NCBI GenBank assembly: GCA_963820095.1
Contig: CAWFZA010000015.1
Coordinates: forward strand, 68,527 to 132,526
DNA length: 64,000 nt
Direction of reading: 5' to 3'
Source: Roseiarcus sp963820095
GTDB lineage: Bacteria; Pseudomonadota; Alphaproteobacteria; Rhizobiales; Beijerinckiaceae
Below, piece by piece: positions 35,755-45,359 of this stretch. Within the stretch, counting starts at the first letter, position 1. Each line of letters begins with the position of its first letter. The notes beneath the pieces are model-generated. The model was given only the letters and a program-made list of their open reading frames with translations. It was not told the origin of the DNA and did no database searches. The position numbers and the translations under genes were made by a program.

Positions 35755-37080
35755 CTAGCCGTTGAAGGGTATGAGCTTCGCCGACACCGGCACGTTCGGG
35801 TCGGTGGCGTTGTCCGTCACGGGGTAGGCGAGCTTGAACTTCGACCCCGCTGGCGCCTTCACCCATTGCGTGCCGACGATCGGTCCGGGAGACACGTTCG
35901 GTACGGGGCCGTTCGTGAAATCGACCTTGCCGATCATCGTCATCGTTTTGAGCGTCGAAAGCGCCTTCGCGACCGCCGGCTTGTCGCTCGGGGCGCCGCT
36001 CGCCGTCAGAGCCGCGAAGCCCGCGTCGAACAGCGACATCGATGCGCCGAGTTGCTGGGTCCATTGCTTGCCCGAGGCCTTCTCGTAGCCGTCCGCCAGC
36101 TCCTCGCCTGTCACTCCGGTCAGCGGCGACTTGTAGGGGAACGCTTTGTGCCAATAGGCGGCGCTGGCGAGATTCAGGCCGAGCGATCCCAAGGCCTCGA
36201 CCCCGCTCGGAAAGAGGCCGGTCTTCGCGATCTGCGCGATCTTGACCATCTTCGTGTAGCCCTGCTGGGCGGCCTGCCGCCAGAAGGCGGCGAAATCGGG
36301 CGGAATCGGGAAGGTGTTGAAGATCTCGCACTTCTCGGCCTTGTACTTGGCGATCTGGGCGGAAAAGTCGGTGGTGCCGTCTTCGTAGGGACCGGGATCG
36401 ATGATGGTGAAGCCAGCCTTTGCAAGCGCTGGCGCGAGATTCTCGCGGATGGCGTTGCCGTCGGCGTCGTTCGGATAGAGCACGCCGACCTTCTTGTTGG
36501 TCGGGATCAGGTTCCACTGCGAGACATAGGTCTTGAAGAACTCGCCGCCGCCGAAGCCGAAATGATAGGTCCACTTGAACGGCGAGGGCTGGCCGGGCTT
36601 GGCGCCGCGGCCGAAATACCAGGCCTCCCACGGCATGACGGTCGAGAGGCACGGCACGCCCGCCGCCTCGCAGGCGTCGGCGACCGGATTGATCGTCTCC
36701 GGCGTCGACACGGCCAGCATCAGGTCGACCTTGTCGGAGTTGATGAGCGTCTTGGCGAGCTGGCCTGCGCGCGCGGGGTCGGACTGCGTGTCGCGATCCA
36801 GAATATCGACCGCATAGGTCTTGTCGCCCACTTTGAGACCCCCGGCGAGGGCCTTGCGCACAAGCTCGAGGACGTAGCCGTCCGTCTCGCCGAAGCCCGC
36901 CAGCGCGCCGGTCCGCGGACTGACGAAGCCGACCTTTAGCTTGGCCTCCGCATCCGCCGCGAAGGCGCCGCGGGGCCCGATCGCCGCGGCGACGCCCGCC
37001 GCGACGCCCGTGCGGATGAGACCGCGGCGCGAAATCGAGGCGTACGCCGCGGGGGCGCCGGTTCCGATGAACGTTTCCAT
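35755..37080 (-). CDS. ABC transporter substrate-binding protein, probably for an aromatic compound
   Basis: Periplasmic-binding protein of the leucine/aromatic type (PF13458). A Tat-like signal (SRRGLIRTG, then a hydrophobic stretch and GAFAAD) occupies residues 1-40. The mature domain opens with LKVGFVSPRTGALAGFGE and has two lobes with VDLMLAVSTPETINPVAD and KKVGVLYPNDADGNAI. The ATG at 37080 is preceded by GGGAGGGAG. At 441 residues it is larger than leucine-binding proteins and typical of those encoded in aromatic catabolic clusters. It heads the importer operon. The ligand is inferred from context only. Confidence 0.85.
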   Translation of the reverse strand: METFIGTGAPAAYASISRRGLIRTGVAAGVAAAIGPRGAFAADAEAKLKVGFVSPRTGALAGFGETDGYVLELVRKALAGGLKVGDKTYAVDILDRDTQSDPARAGQLAKTLINSDKVDLMLAVSTPETINPVADACEAAGVPCLSTVMPWEAWYFGRGAKPGQPSPFKWTYHFGFGGGEFFKTYVSQWNLIPTNKKVGVLYPNDADGNAIRENLAPALAKAGFTIIDPGPYEDGTTDFSAQIAKYKAEKCEIFNTFPIPPDFAAFWRQAAQQGYTKMVKIAQIAKTGLFPSGVEALGSLGLNLASAAYWHKAFPYKSPLTGVTGEELADGYEKASGKQWTQQLGASMSLFDAGFAALTASGAPSDKPAVAKALSTLKTMTMIGKVDFTNGPVPNVSPGPIVGTQWVKAPAGSKFKLAYPVTDNATDPNVPVSAKLIPFNG

Positions 37081-37149
37081 GAACTCCCTCCCATTGGCCG
37101 CCGTCGCTTGGACGCAGGCGGCTTGTACAAGCTCAATACGGCCCGCGCG

Positions 37150-38592
37150 TCAGAATGGATAGTGCTGCGGCCCTTCGATTGTGATCCAGCGCAGGTCCGT
37201 GAACTCGGCGATGACCGCCTTGCCGCCAAACCGCCCGTAGCCAGACGCCTTGACGCCGCCGAACGGCATCTGTCCCTCGTCGTGCACGGTCGGGCCGTTG
37301 ATGTGGCAGATGCCGGACTCGATGCGCTTGGCCACGCGCAGGGCCCGCTGCACGTCGCGGCTGAACACGGCCGAGGAGAGCCCATATTCGGTGTCGTTGG
37401 CGACCCGGATCGCCTCTTCCTCGTCCTTGACGCGGATGACCGGCTTCACCGGCCCGAAGGACTCTTCCTTGTAGATGCGCATTGCGGGCGTGACGCGATC
37501 GACGATCGTGGCCTCGACGATCGACCCGTTGCGCTTGCCGCCGGCGGCGACAATGGCGCCCTTCGCCTTCGCGTCGCCGATCAGTTCGTCCATCCGCTCG
37601 GCCGCCGCGAGATTGACGAGCGAGCCGAGCACGACATGGCCGCGCGGATCGCCGCTCGGCAGAGCGGCGGCGCGCTTGGCGAGCTTCTCCACGAAGGCGT
37701 CGGCGATCGCTTCGTCGACGATCAGGCGCTCGGTCGACATGCAGATCTGCCCCTGATTGGCGAAAGCGCCGAAGATGGCGGCGTCCACCGCGGCGTCGAT
37801 GTCGGCGTCGGCGAGCACGACGAACGGCGCCTTGCCGCCAAGCTCGAGCAGGACCGGCTTCAGATGCTCGGCGCAGAGCTTGGCGATCTCCCGGCCGACG
37901 CGCGAGGAGCCGGTGAAATTGACGCGCTTGACCGCCGGATGGGCGATCAGCGCCTTGATGATCCTGGGCGCGTCCTCGGGGGCGTTGGAAAGCAGATTGA
38001 CGACGCCTTTCGGGAACCCGGCTTCGTTCATCACCTCGACGATGAGGCTGTGGGTCTTCGGACAGACCTCGGACGATCGCAGGATCGTCGTGTTGCCACA
38101 GGCGAGCGGCGCGGCGATGGCCCGCACGCCGAGGATCACCGGCGCGTTCCACGGCGCGATGCCGAGCACGACGCCGGCGGGCTGGCGCACCGCGAGCGAG
38201 AGCACGCCCGGCTTGTCAGCGGGAATGATCTCGCCCGTGATCTGGGTCGTGAGCGCCGCCGCCTCGCGCAAGAGGCTGGCCGCGAAGTGCACGTTGAAGC
38301 CGCCCCACGGGCCGGTCGCGCCGATCTCCTCGGTCATCGCCTTCGAGAAATCGGCGGTTCGCGCCTCAAGCAAGTCGGCAGCCTTCAGCAAGAGCCTGCG
38401 CCGCTCGCCGGGGCCGGTCTCCGACCAGGCAGGAAAGGCCCGCTCCGCCGCCTCGACGACTTTTGCCGCGTCGGCCTCGCTCGCCGCCGCCGCTTCGCTC
38501 GCCACCGCGCCAGTGACCGGATCGCGCCGCGTGAAGGTCGCCCCGGACGCGGCCGCTACCGGCGCGCCGTCAATGATGAAATCCACCTTCAT
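37150..38592 (-). CDS. NAD(P)-dependent aldehyde dehydrogenase, vanillin/salicylaldehyde type
   Basis: A 480-residue aldehyde dehydrogenase. The proton-accepting glutamate lies in LLELGGKAPFVV and the nucleophilic cysteine in NQGQICMSTERLIVD. GIAPWNAPVILGVRAI and FTGSSRVGREIA form the cofactor site, and EESFGPVKPV and MPFGGVKASGYGRFGG close the domain. It most resembles vanillin and benzaldehyde dehydrogenases. Between a coniferyl-alcohol dehydrogenase and a feruloyl-CoA hydratase/lyase, it can act on coniferaldehyde, vanillin or both. The ATG at 38592 has GAGGAGACGAC in front. It lies upstream of the binding-protein gene and is divergent from the ferB-like gene. Confidence 0.87.
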   Translation of the reverse strand: MKVDFIIDGAPVAAASGATFTRRDPVTGAVASEAAAASEADAAKVVEAAERAFPAWSETGPGERRRLLLKAADLLEARTADFSKAMTEEIGATGPWGGFNVHFAASLLREAAALTTQITGEIIPADKPGVLSLAVRQPAGVVLGIAPWNAPVILGVRAIAAPLACGNTTILRSSEVCPKTHSLIVEVMNEAGFPKGVVNLLSNAPEDAPRIIKALIAHPAVKRVNFTGSSRVGREIAKLCAEHLKPVLLELGGKAPFVVLADADIDAAVDAAIFGAFANQGQICMSTERLIVDEAIADAFVEKLAKRAAALPSGDPRGHVVLGSLVNLAAAERMDELIGDAKAKGAIVAAGGKRNGSIVEATIVDRVTPAMRIYKEESFGPVKPVIRVKDEEEAIRVANDTEYGLSSAVFSRDVQRALRVAKRIESGICHINGPTVHDEGQMPFGGVKASGYGRFGGKAVIAEFTDLRWITIEGPQHYPF

Positions 38593-38834
38593 GTCGTCTC
38601 CTCTGGGGCTCCCCCCGGATTTTTCGCCCTTGGAAAGGGCGCTCGTCTTGGCCATCGGAAGGATAGCGGGAAAGCTGGATCGGAGAAACGTGCATCAGCG
38701 GCAGGCGATCGTCCATTGAACAAACGTCTCAGGCTTACCCTGTCGACGGCCGATCCGGGTTCGGCTAGACGACGAGGGAAAGAGCGGCGGCGCCGTAGCC
38801 GCCGCGCCAAGGCTCTGCCGCCGGAGGACCGCCT
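38593..38834. promoter_or_regulatory. Divergent promoter region of the ferulate genes
   Basis: A 242-base gap between the minus-strand aldehyde-dehydrogenase/importer unit and the plus-strand hydratase/ligase pair. Both transcripts must start here. I see no clear palindrome, and no regulator gene is encoded within the block, so control must come from elsewhere. Confidence 0.5.
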
Positions 38835-39671
38835 ATGACCGAACGCTCGGAACGCGACACCGTCTCTTTCGACGTGGCGGACCGCATCGCCTGGTTGAAG
38901 TTCAACCGGCCCGAGAAGCGCAACGCCATGAGTCCCAAGCTCAATCGCCGGATGATGGAGGCGCTCGACGAGCTCGAGTTCCGCGACGACGTCGGCGTGC
39001 TCGTGCTGACCGGCGAGGGCTCGGCGTGGACGGCCGGCATGGACCTCAAGGAGTATTTTCGGGAGACCGAGGCGCACGGGCTCGCCGGGACGCGCAAGGC
39101 CCAGCGCGAATCCTACGGCTGGTGGCGGCGCCTGCGCTGGTATCAGAAGCCGACCATCGCCATGGTCAACGGCTGGTGCTTCGGCGGCGGCTATGGACCG
39201 CTGTTCGCCTGCGACCTCGCCTTCGCCGCCGAGGACGCGCAATTCGGCCTCTCCGAGATCAACTGGGGCATTCTTCCGGGCGGCGGCGCGACCAAGGTCG
39301 CGCGGGAACTGACCACGTTCCGTAATGCGATGTATCATGCGATGACCGGCGAAACGATCGACGGCCGCAAGGCGGCGGAATGGGGCTTCGTCAATGAGGC
39401 CGTTCCGGCGGACAAGCTGAAAGCGCGGGTCGAGGAGGTCGCCAAAGTGTTGCTGGCCAAGAATCCAGTCGCGCTCAAGGCGACAAAGGACGCCATTCGC
39501 CGCGTCGGCGTGATGTCCTACGACGAAGCCGAGGATTATCTCGTGCGCGCCCAGGAGGCGGCGAACAGCTTCGACAACGAAGGCCGCAAGGAAGGCATCC
39601 GCCAGTTCATCGACGAGAAGAGCTTCAAGCCCGGCCTTGGCGCGTACGACCGCACCCGCGCCAAGTCCTGA
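38835..39671 (+). CDS. Feruloyl-CoA (p-hydroxycinnamoyl-CoA) hydratase/lyase
   Basis: Crotonase-fold enzyme that hydrates feruloyl-CoA and splits it into vanillin and acetyl-CoA. The sequence carries the features that separate it from ordinary enoyl-CoA hydratases: RPEKRNAMSPKLNRRM, TGEGSAWTAGMDLKEYFRE with the oxyanion loop, MVNGWCFGGGYGPLFACDLA, and FGLSEINWGILPGG with the catalytic glutamate. The C-terminal REGxRQF-like tail and SFKPGLGAYDR are also typical. At 278 residues it is full length. CCGGAGG precedes the ATG. It is followed after 10 bases by the CoA ligase gene, the order of ferB-ferA type operons. Confidence 0.92.
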   Translation: MTERSERDTVSFDVADRIAWLKFNRPEKRNAMSPKLNRRMMEALDELEFRDDVGVLVLTGEGSAWTAGMDLKEYFRETEAHGLAGTRKAQRESYGWWRRLRWYQKPTIAMVNGWCFGGGYGPLFACDLAFAAEDAQFGLSEINWGILPGGGATKVARELTTFRNAMYHAMTGETIDGRKAAEWGFVNEAVPADKLKARVEEVAKVLLAKNPVALKATKDAIRRVGVMSYDEAEDYLVRAQEAANSFDNEGRKEGIRQFIDEKSFKPGLGAYDRTRAKS

Positions 39672-39681
39672 CGCTTCCGCC

Positions 39682-41787
39682 ATGACGGTTTCGCTTGAGC
39701 GGCTGATCCGCCCGCGCTCGGTTGCAGTCGTGGGCGCATCCGAGAAACCGGGTGCGCTCGGCGCATCGGTTCTCGCCAATCTCGAGCGCGCGCGCTTTCA
39801 GGGGGCCATTCACCTCGTCAACCCGAAGCGCGCCGAAATTGGCGGGCGCCGCTGCGTCGCCTCGGTCGACGACTTGCCCGACGGCGTCGACGCCGCCGTG
39901 CTTGCGATCCCGCACGCGGGCGTTCTCGACGCAGTGCGCGCGCTCGCCCGCCGCAAGGCGGGCGCCGCGATCATCTTTTCCGCAGGTTTCGCCGAGACCG
40001 GAGCGGAAGGGCTCGCGGAACAGCGGGAGCTCGCGCGGATCGCGATGGAAGCGGACATGACGATCGAGGGGCCGAACTGCCTCGGCCTCGTCAATTTTGT
40101 CGACGGCGTGCCTCTCACCTTCGTCGAGTTGCCGGGCGACCGGCTGGGCGGACGGCCGGGCATCGGCCTCGTCTCGCAGTCCGGGGCGATGGCCGCGGTG
40201 CTCGCGGTCACGCTCGCGAGCCGCGATCTCGGCCTCTCCTATTCCATATCGACCGGCAACGAGGCGGCGAGCGGCGTCGAGGATTATGTCGACTATCTCG
40301 TCGACGATCCCGATACGCACGTCATCGCAATGATCGTCGAGCAGTTCCGCAAGCCCGCGCGTTTTCTAACTGCCGCGACGCGGGCGGCCGCGATGGGCAA
40401 GCCGGTCGCGCTCCTCCATCCCGGCCGCTCGGGCGCGGCGCGCGAGTCGGCCGCGACCCACACCGGCGCGCTCGCGGGCGATTATGACGTGATGCGGCTC
40501 AAGGTCGAGCGCGCCGGCGTTCTCCTCGTCGAGACGCTCGAGGAACTTGGCGACGTGGCCGAAATGCTGCTCAGGCGCCCGGCGCAGGGTCCAGGGGGCG
40601 CGGCGGTCGTCTGCGAGTCCGGCGCCTACAAGGCGCTCACGCTCGATCTCGCCGAGCTGGAGGGTCTGCCGCTCCCCGCGCTCGGCGACGCCGACAGTCC
40701 GGCCTTGCGCGCGGCGCTGCCCGCTTTCGTGCCGGTGTCCAACCCGCTCGACGTCACCGCCCAGGGCCTCGTCGATCCCGATCTCTACGCGCGCGTCCTC
40801 TCCGCGCTTGTCGCGGACGATCGCGTCCAGAGCGTGCTGCTCGCGATCATCCAGACCGACGCCGTGACCGCGAAGCTCAAGTTCCCGCCGATTCTCGCGG
40901 CGATCGAGACGCTGCAGCCTGCGAAGCGGGTGGTCTTCGCCGGGCTCGACGAAGGCGCCGTTGTTCCGCGAGAGTATGTCGAGGGCTTGCGCGCGCTGAA
41001 CGTCCCCTATTTCCCGTCCGCGGAGCGCGCCGTTCGCGCCCTCGCGCGTCTTGCAGCGCTGGACAGGGCGCGGTTTCAGCTTCCACAACGCCGCAACCGG
41101 CCGAGACTACAGCGTTTGCGGGCCTTGCGGGCGTGATTCCGGAGTGGCGCGCCAAGGCCGCTCTTGCGTCGATCGGGATTCCGTTTCCGCCAGGCGCGCT
41201 AGCGAAGACGTTTGCGGAGGCCGCCGCGATCGCGGCGAGAATCGGTTATCCGGTCGTCATCAAGGCCCAGTCCGCCGAGCTTGCGCACAAGAGCGACGCC
41301 GGCGGCGTGATCGTCGGCCTTCGCGACCAAGCCGCCCTGGAGCGGGGATGGGCGAAGCTCGCAGACAATGTCGGACGCAGCCGACCGGGCCTTGAGCTCG
41401 ACGGCGTCCTGATCGAGGCGATGGGCGCGCCAGGCGTCGAGCTGATCGTGGGCGGCCGCAACGATCCGGATTGGGGACCGGTCGTCGTCGTCGGCTTTGG
41501 CGGCGTGCAGGCCGAGATCCTCAAGGATTCGCGCCTGCTGGCGCCCGACATGAGCGAGCTCCGAAATTCTAGAGGAGCTCAGCAAACTTAAGGGGGCCGC
41601 CCTGCTCGAAGGCTTTCGCGGTTCCGTGTCGCTCGATGTCGACGCGATCGTCCGGATCGCGCACGCCATCGGTCGCCTCCTGCTCGACGAACCTTCGATT
41701 CGCGAGATCGATCTCAATCCGGTTGTCATCTATCCCGTCGGCGAAGGGGCCGTAGCGCTCGACGCGCTCATAGTGGCGTCGAGTTGA
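39682..41787 (+). pseudogene. NDP-forming acyl-CoA ligase, probable feruloyl-CoA synthetase, two frameshifts
   Basis: A fused alpha-beta acyl-CoA synthetase of the ADP/NDP-forming family, the type represented by FerA of Sphingobium. The CoA-binding domain opens with RLIRPRSVAVVGASEKPGALG. The ligase domain has IGLVSQSGAMAAVL and the phospho-histidine loop ATHTGALAGDYDVM. The ATP-grasp part starts at VIPEWRAKAALASIGIP and includes PVVIKAQSAELAHKSDAGGV and IREIDLNPVVIYP near the end. The frame changes once between 41065 and 41095 and again near 41570; about 700 residues are present in total. It would activate ferulate for the adjacent hydratase/lyase. Whether the breaks are real is open. Confidence 0.83.
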
Positions 41788-41823
41788 AGCGGTCTCGGTC
41801 CGGCAGGGCATGACTGAGGCGTT

Positions 41824-42175
41824 GCCGGTGTCTCGGATGTCGTTGGATATTCCCGGCTTACCGGCGCCGACGAAGACCGCATTCTGGCCCGTCTGCGAAC
41901 CCTTCGCAGCGATCTGATCGATCCCACCATCGCCGTACATAATGGGCGAGTCGTAAAGCGCACGGGCGACGGGAGCCTCGTCCGAGTTTCGCAGCGTGGG
42001 TGACGCGGTGCGTTGCGCGATTGAGGTGCAAGACGCGATGGTCGAACGCAATGCAGGCATGGCGGCCGACCGTCGCATAGAGTTCAGGATCGGCATTCAC
42101 TTGGGCGACGTCGTCGAGGAACCCGACGGCGACTTGATGGGCGACAACGTCAATATCGCCGCGCGGATCGACATG
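41824..42175 (+). pseudogene. Fragment of a class III adenylate/guanylate cyclase
   Basis: A recognisable N-terminal half of a cyclase catalytic domain: DVVGYSRLTGADEDRIL with one metal-binding aspartate, RVVKRTGDGSLV, and, after a one-base insertion near 41980, FRSVGDAVRCAIEVQDAMVERN, written here in part, then IGIHLGDVVEEPDGDLMGDNVNIAARI. Similarity ends abruptly at about 42175; the rest of the domain and the usual TPR region are missing. It marks the right edge of the coniferyl alcohol/ferulate block. Confidence 0.82.
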
Positions 42176-42428
42176 GCCCTACGCCCCCCGGCAAAAGCGT
42201 CTGTTTATGCCTCGCACGTACGGATTACGATCGAGAGCCGCGACTGTCATGGAACCATGCGACAAGCGCCACGGGCGCCATATCCAGGGGCGACGAATGC
42301 TTTGCTGTCTGCGGCAGCGACTTCGCATTCGGTCATCCAGGCTTCAAAATAGGTCAAGCAACGCGCAACATCAGGCCTAAACTTCCCAGACGGCGGACGA
42401 ACACCGCCGCCAACAGGAGGGAACGGCA

Positions 42429-43373
42429 ATGATTTTACGCAGTCTCGTTGCGTGCCTCAGCCTATCGGCGGGGCTTGTCCCGTCCGCCGTCTACGCCGCC
42501 GATGCGGCCTCCTGCGCCAAACCGCATTTTTCGGACGTCGGCTGGACCGACATTACCGCCACCACGCAGATCGCGAACCAGATTTTGACGAGCCTCGGCT
42601 ACAAGCCGAACATCACGGTTCTTTCGGTGGCCGTCACCTTCCAGTCGCTCGAAAACGGCGACATCGACGCTTTTCTTGGCAACTGGATGCCGCTACAGAA
42701 GCCGAGCCAGGAGCCGCTGGTCAAGGCTGGCAAGATCGATATCGCGGCGAACAACCTCACCGACGCCCGGATCGGCTTTGCGACTTCCAAGGCCGCCTAT
42801 GATGGAGGCCTGAAGACTTACGCCGACATCGCCAAGTTCAAGGACCAGCTCGACGGCAAGATCTACGGCATCGAGCCCGGCAGCGGCGCCAACGGCACCA
42901 TCTCGAAGATGATCGCGGACAACACGTTCGGCCTCAGCGGCTTCAAACTGATCGAATCCAGCGAACAGGCGATGCTGGCCGAAACGTCGCACCGGATCAA
43001 GGAAGGCAAGCCCGTTGTCTTCTTCGGCTGGCAGCCGCACCCGATGAACGTCGACCTGCCGATGGTCTACCTTACAAACGGCAACGACGTTTTCGGGCCG
43101 AACGATGGCGGGGCGACGGTCGTGACCCTGACGCGAGCCGGCTACGCGAAGGCGTGCCCGAACGTCGAACGCCTTCTATCGAACCTGACTTTCGACTCGG
43201 CCATCGAAAATCGTCTGATGAGCGATATCCTTGATCAGGGCATGCAGCCCGACGCCGCCGTGCGCGCCTGGATGAAGGCAAATCCCGCCGCGCTCGCCAA
43301 ATGGCTTGACGGCGTGACGACGATCGACGGCAAGCCGGGGCTCGAGGCCGTGAAGAGCGGGCTTGGGATCTAG
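42429..43373 (+). CDS. CaiX/ChoX-like quaternary-amine substrate-binding protein
   Basis: Periplasmic-binding protein of the glycine-betaine/choline/carnitine type (OpuAC fold). A signal peptide ends near residue 24 (VYA). The tryptophans that build the aromatic cage for the trimethylammonium group are in DVGWTDITATT, LGNWMPLQKPSQEP and FFGWQPHPMN. At 314 residues it matches ChoX and CaiX. Next to carnitine catabolic genes it is most likely the carnitine-binding CaiX. No permease or ATPase for it lies in the window, so it must dock with a transporter encoded elsewhere, as Pseudomonas CaiX does with CbcWV. It converges with the regulator gene. Confidence 0.85.
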   Translation: MILRSLVACLSLSAGLVPSAVYAADAASCAKPHFSDVGWTDITATTQIANQILTSLGYKPNITVLSVAVTFQSLENGDIDAFLGNWMPLQKPSQEPLVKAGKIDIAANNLTDARIGFATSKAAYDGGLKTYADIAKFKDQLDGKIYGIEPGSGANGTISKMIADNTFGLSGFKLIESSEQAMLAETSHRIKEGKPVVFFGWQPHPMNVDLPMVYLTNGNDVFGPNDGGATVVTLTRAGYAKACPNVERLLSNLTFDSAIENRLMSDILDQGMQPDAAVRAWMKANPAALAKWLDGVTTIDGKPGLEAVKSGLGI

Positions 43374-43387
43374 TCAGCGGTCCGTTC

Positions 43388-44353
43388 TTAAAGTCTCGAA
43401 CGGCGCGCGGCGGACGGCGGCGCGCCAAATTGCCGCCTGAAAGCGCGCGACAGCGAAGCGATGGCGGAAAAGCCGCTTCGGTCGGCGACTTCCGCGATCG
43501 GAAGGTTGGTGTCGAGCACGAGGCGTCTCGCCGCGTTAAGGCGCAGCGCGACAAAGTATGCCCCAGGCGAGGCGTCGACGATCTTTAAGAACAGCGTCTC
43601 AAGGGCTCGCGTCGAGACGCCGACGCGGCGCGCGATGGCGGCGATCGTCAAAGGTCGGTCGATATGCGTCTCCATGATGCGGATCGCCTCGGCGACGCGC
43701 GGCTCGTGCTTCCGGATCCGTCCGAGCGATACGATCGGCTGCGCGTCCGAGCCGGTTCGCACCTCTTCGTAGATATAGAGGCTGGCGACATCGAGGGCCG
43801 CCGAGTAGCCGTTGCGCGCGCGGATCAGCGAAAGCAGGCAATCGAGCGCCGGCGTCGCCCCGCCCGTCGTGAAGACCGGCTCGTCCACCACGAAACGATC
43901 CGGCTGGACATCCACGTTCGGGAAGCGCGCGGCGAAGTCCTCGAGATCCTCCCAATGAGTTGTTGCGCGTCGTCCGTCGAGCAGCCCCGCCATCCCCATG
44001 AGCCAGGGGCCGGATTCGACGCCCCCGACGATGGCCGAGCGCTTGGCCCCGGCGCGCAGCTTTCTCAGGACCGGCGGCGTCCCATATCGCATCGCTTCGA
44101 AAGCCGCGATCAGGATGAGCGCGTCCTGCGGCTCGGCCGAATCGAAGGCGCCGTCGACCGGAATCGGCAGCCCGCAACTCGCAACCGGCGTTTGGCCGTC
44201 GATCGACTTGAGCTTCCAGCAATAGGCGGGCCGACCCAGCACGCGATTGGCGCCGCGCATGGGATCGAGCGTCGCCGCGAGCGACAGAAGCGAAAGGCCG
44301 GGGAACAGCAGCAGCGTGACGTTCAGCGGCGCATCGGAATGAGCAAAGATCAT
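43388..44353 (-). CDS. GlxA-type AraC regulator, probable carnitine regulator CdhR
   Basis: A 321-residue regulator with an N-terminal DJ-1/PfpI-like amidotransferase domain (NVTLLLFPGLSLLSLAATLDP, then FTTGGATPALDCLLSLI) and a C-terminal AraC double helix-turn-helix (PLTIAAIARRVGVSTRALETLF, written here in part, and IAEVADRSGFSAIASLSRAFRRQFG). This architecture is shared by GbdR and CdhR, which sense glycine betaine and carnitine. The ATG at 44353 begins exactly at the first domain. It is divergent from the carnitine genes, with 90 bases between the starts, and convergent with the binding-protein gene. Confidence 0.85.
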   Translation of the reverse strand: MIFAHSDAPLNVTLLLFPGLSLLSLAATLDPMRGANRVLGRPAYCWKLKSIDGQTPVASCGLPIPVDGAFDSAEPQDALILIAAFEAMRYGTPPVLRKLRAGAKRSAIVGGVESGPWLMGMAGLLDGRRATTHWEDLEDFAARFPNVDVQPDRFVVDEPVFTTGGATPALDCLLSLIRARNGYSAALDVASLYIYEEVRTGSDAQPIVSLGRIRKHEPRVAEAIRIMETHIDRPLTIAAIARRVGVSTRALETLFLKIVDASPGAYFVALRLNAARRLVLDTNLPIAEVADRSGFSAIASLSRAFRRQFGAPPSAARRSRL

Positions 44354-44443
44354 CGCTTCGCACAGGAGAAAACGGACTGCGCAATGAGTTGCGCCACGCT
44401 TTGCCCTCCCCGTCAAGGTTCGCGCCTCGATCCGGAGACCGCC

Positions 44444-45348
44444 ATGCCCTTGTCGATGAATCGCGATGTCTTCATCACCTGCGCCGTCACTGGCGCCGGC
44501 GACACCGTGGGCGTCTCGCGGCTCGTGCCGATCACGCCGAAACAGATCGCCGAATCCGCTGTCGACGCGGCAAAGGCCGGAGCGGCCGTCGTCCATTGCC
44601 ATGTTCGCGACCCTGAGACGGGCGCCGCGTCGCGCCGGCGGGATCTCTACCGAGAGGTGACAGACCGAATCCGCTCGGCCGACGTCGACGTTGTTCTGAA
44701 CCTGACGGCTGGTATGGGTGGAGACCTCGTCCTCGGTAATGTTGAAGCGCCCTTACCGGTCAACGAGACAGGCACGGATATGGCGGGAGCGACTGAGCGT
44801 GTCGCCCATGTCGCGGAGTGCCTTCCGGAGATCTGCACCCTCGACTGCGGAACCATGAATTTCAATCTCGGCGATTATGTCATGACCAACACGCCCTCGA
44901 TGCTGCGCGAGATGGCGCGGCAGATGACGGCGCTCGGGGTCAAGCCCGAGATCGAGGCGTTCGACACCGGTCATCTCTGGTTCGCTCAGCAGCTCGCCGC
45001 CGAAGGGCTGATCGAGGACCCCGTGCTGATCCAGCTTTGCATGGGCATTCGGTGGGGCGCGCCGGACGACCTCAACACGCTTCATGGCGATGGTGAACAA
45101 CGTGCCGGCAGGTTGGACGTTCTCGGCCTTTTCGATCGGCCGCAACGCCCTCGCCTACCCGGCTGCGGCCGTGCTCGCGGGCGGCAATGTCCGCGTCGGG
45201 CTTGAGGACAATCTCTACATCGGCAAGGGGAAGCTCGGCGACAAACGCGCAACTCGTGGAAAAAGCCGCGGGCGTCGTGACGGGCATGGGCGCGCGTATC
45301 ATGGGTCCGCAGGAAGTCCGCGAGAGGCTCAAGCTGGTGAAGCGATGA
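44444..45348 (+). pseudogene. Beta-keto acid cleavage enzyme, probable dehydrocarnitine cleavage (CdhC), two frameshifts
   Basis: A zinc-dependent TIM-barrel enzyme of the BKACE (DUF849) family. Signatures are DVFITCAVTGAGDTVG, KAGAAVVHCHVRDPETGA with the two zinc histidines, NLTAGMGGD, LDCGTMNF and FDTGHLWFAQQL. The frame changes near 45081 (after MGIRWGAPDDLNT) and near 45238, one extra base each. The last part VTGMGARIMGPQEVRERL completes a protein of about 300 residues. In carnitine catabolism this family condenses dehydrocarnitine with acetyl-CoA to acetoacetate and betainyl-CoA. GGAG lies eight bases before the ATG at 44444. The carnitine dehydrogenase gene follows after 11 bases. Confidence 0.84.
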
Positions 45349-45359
45349 GGAGATCCACG

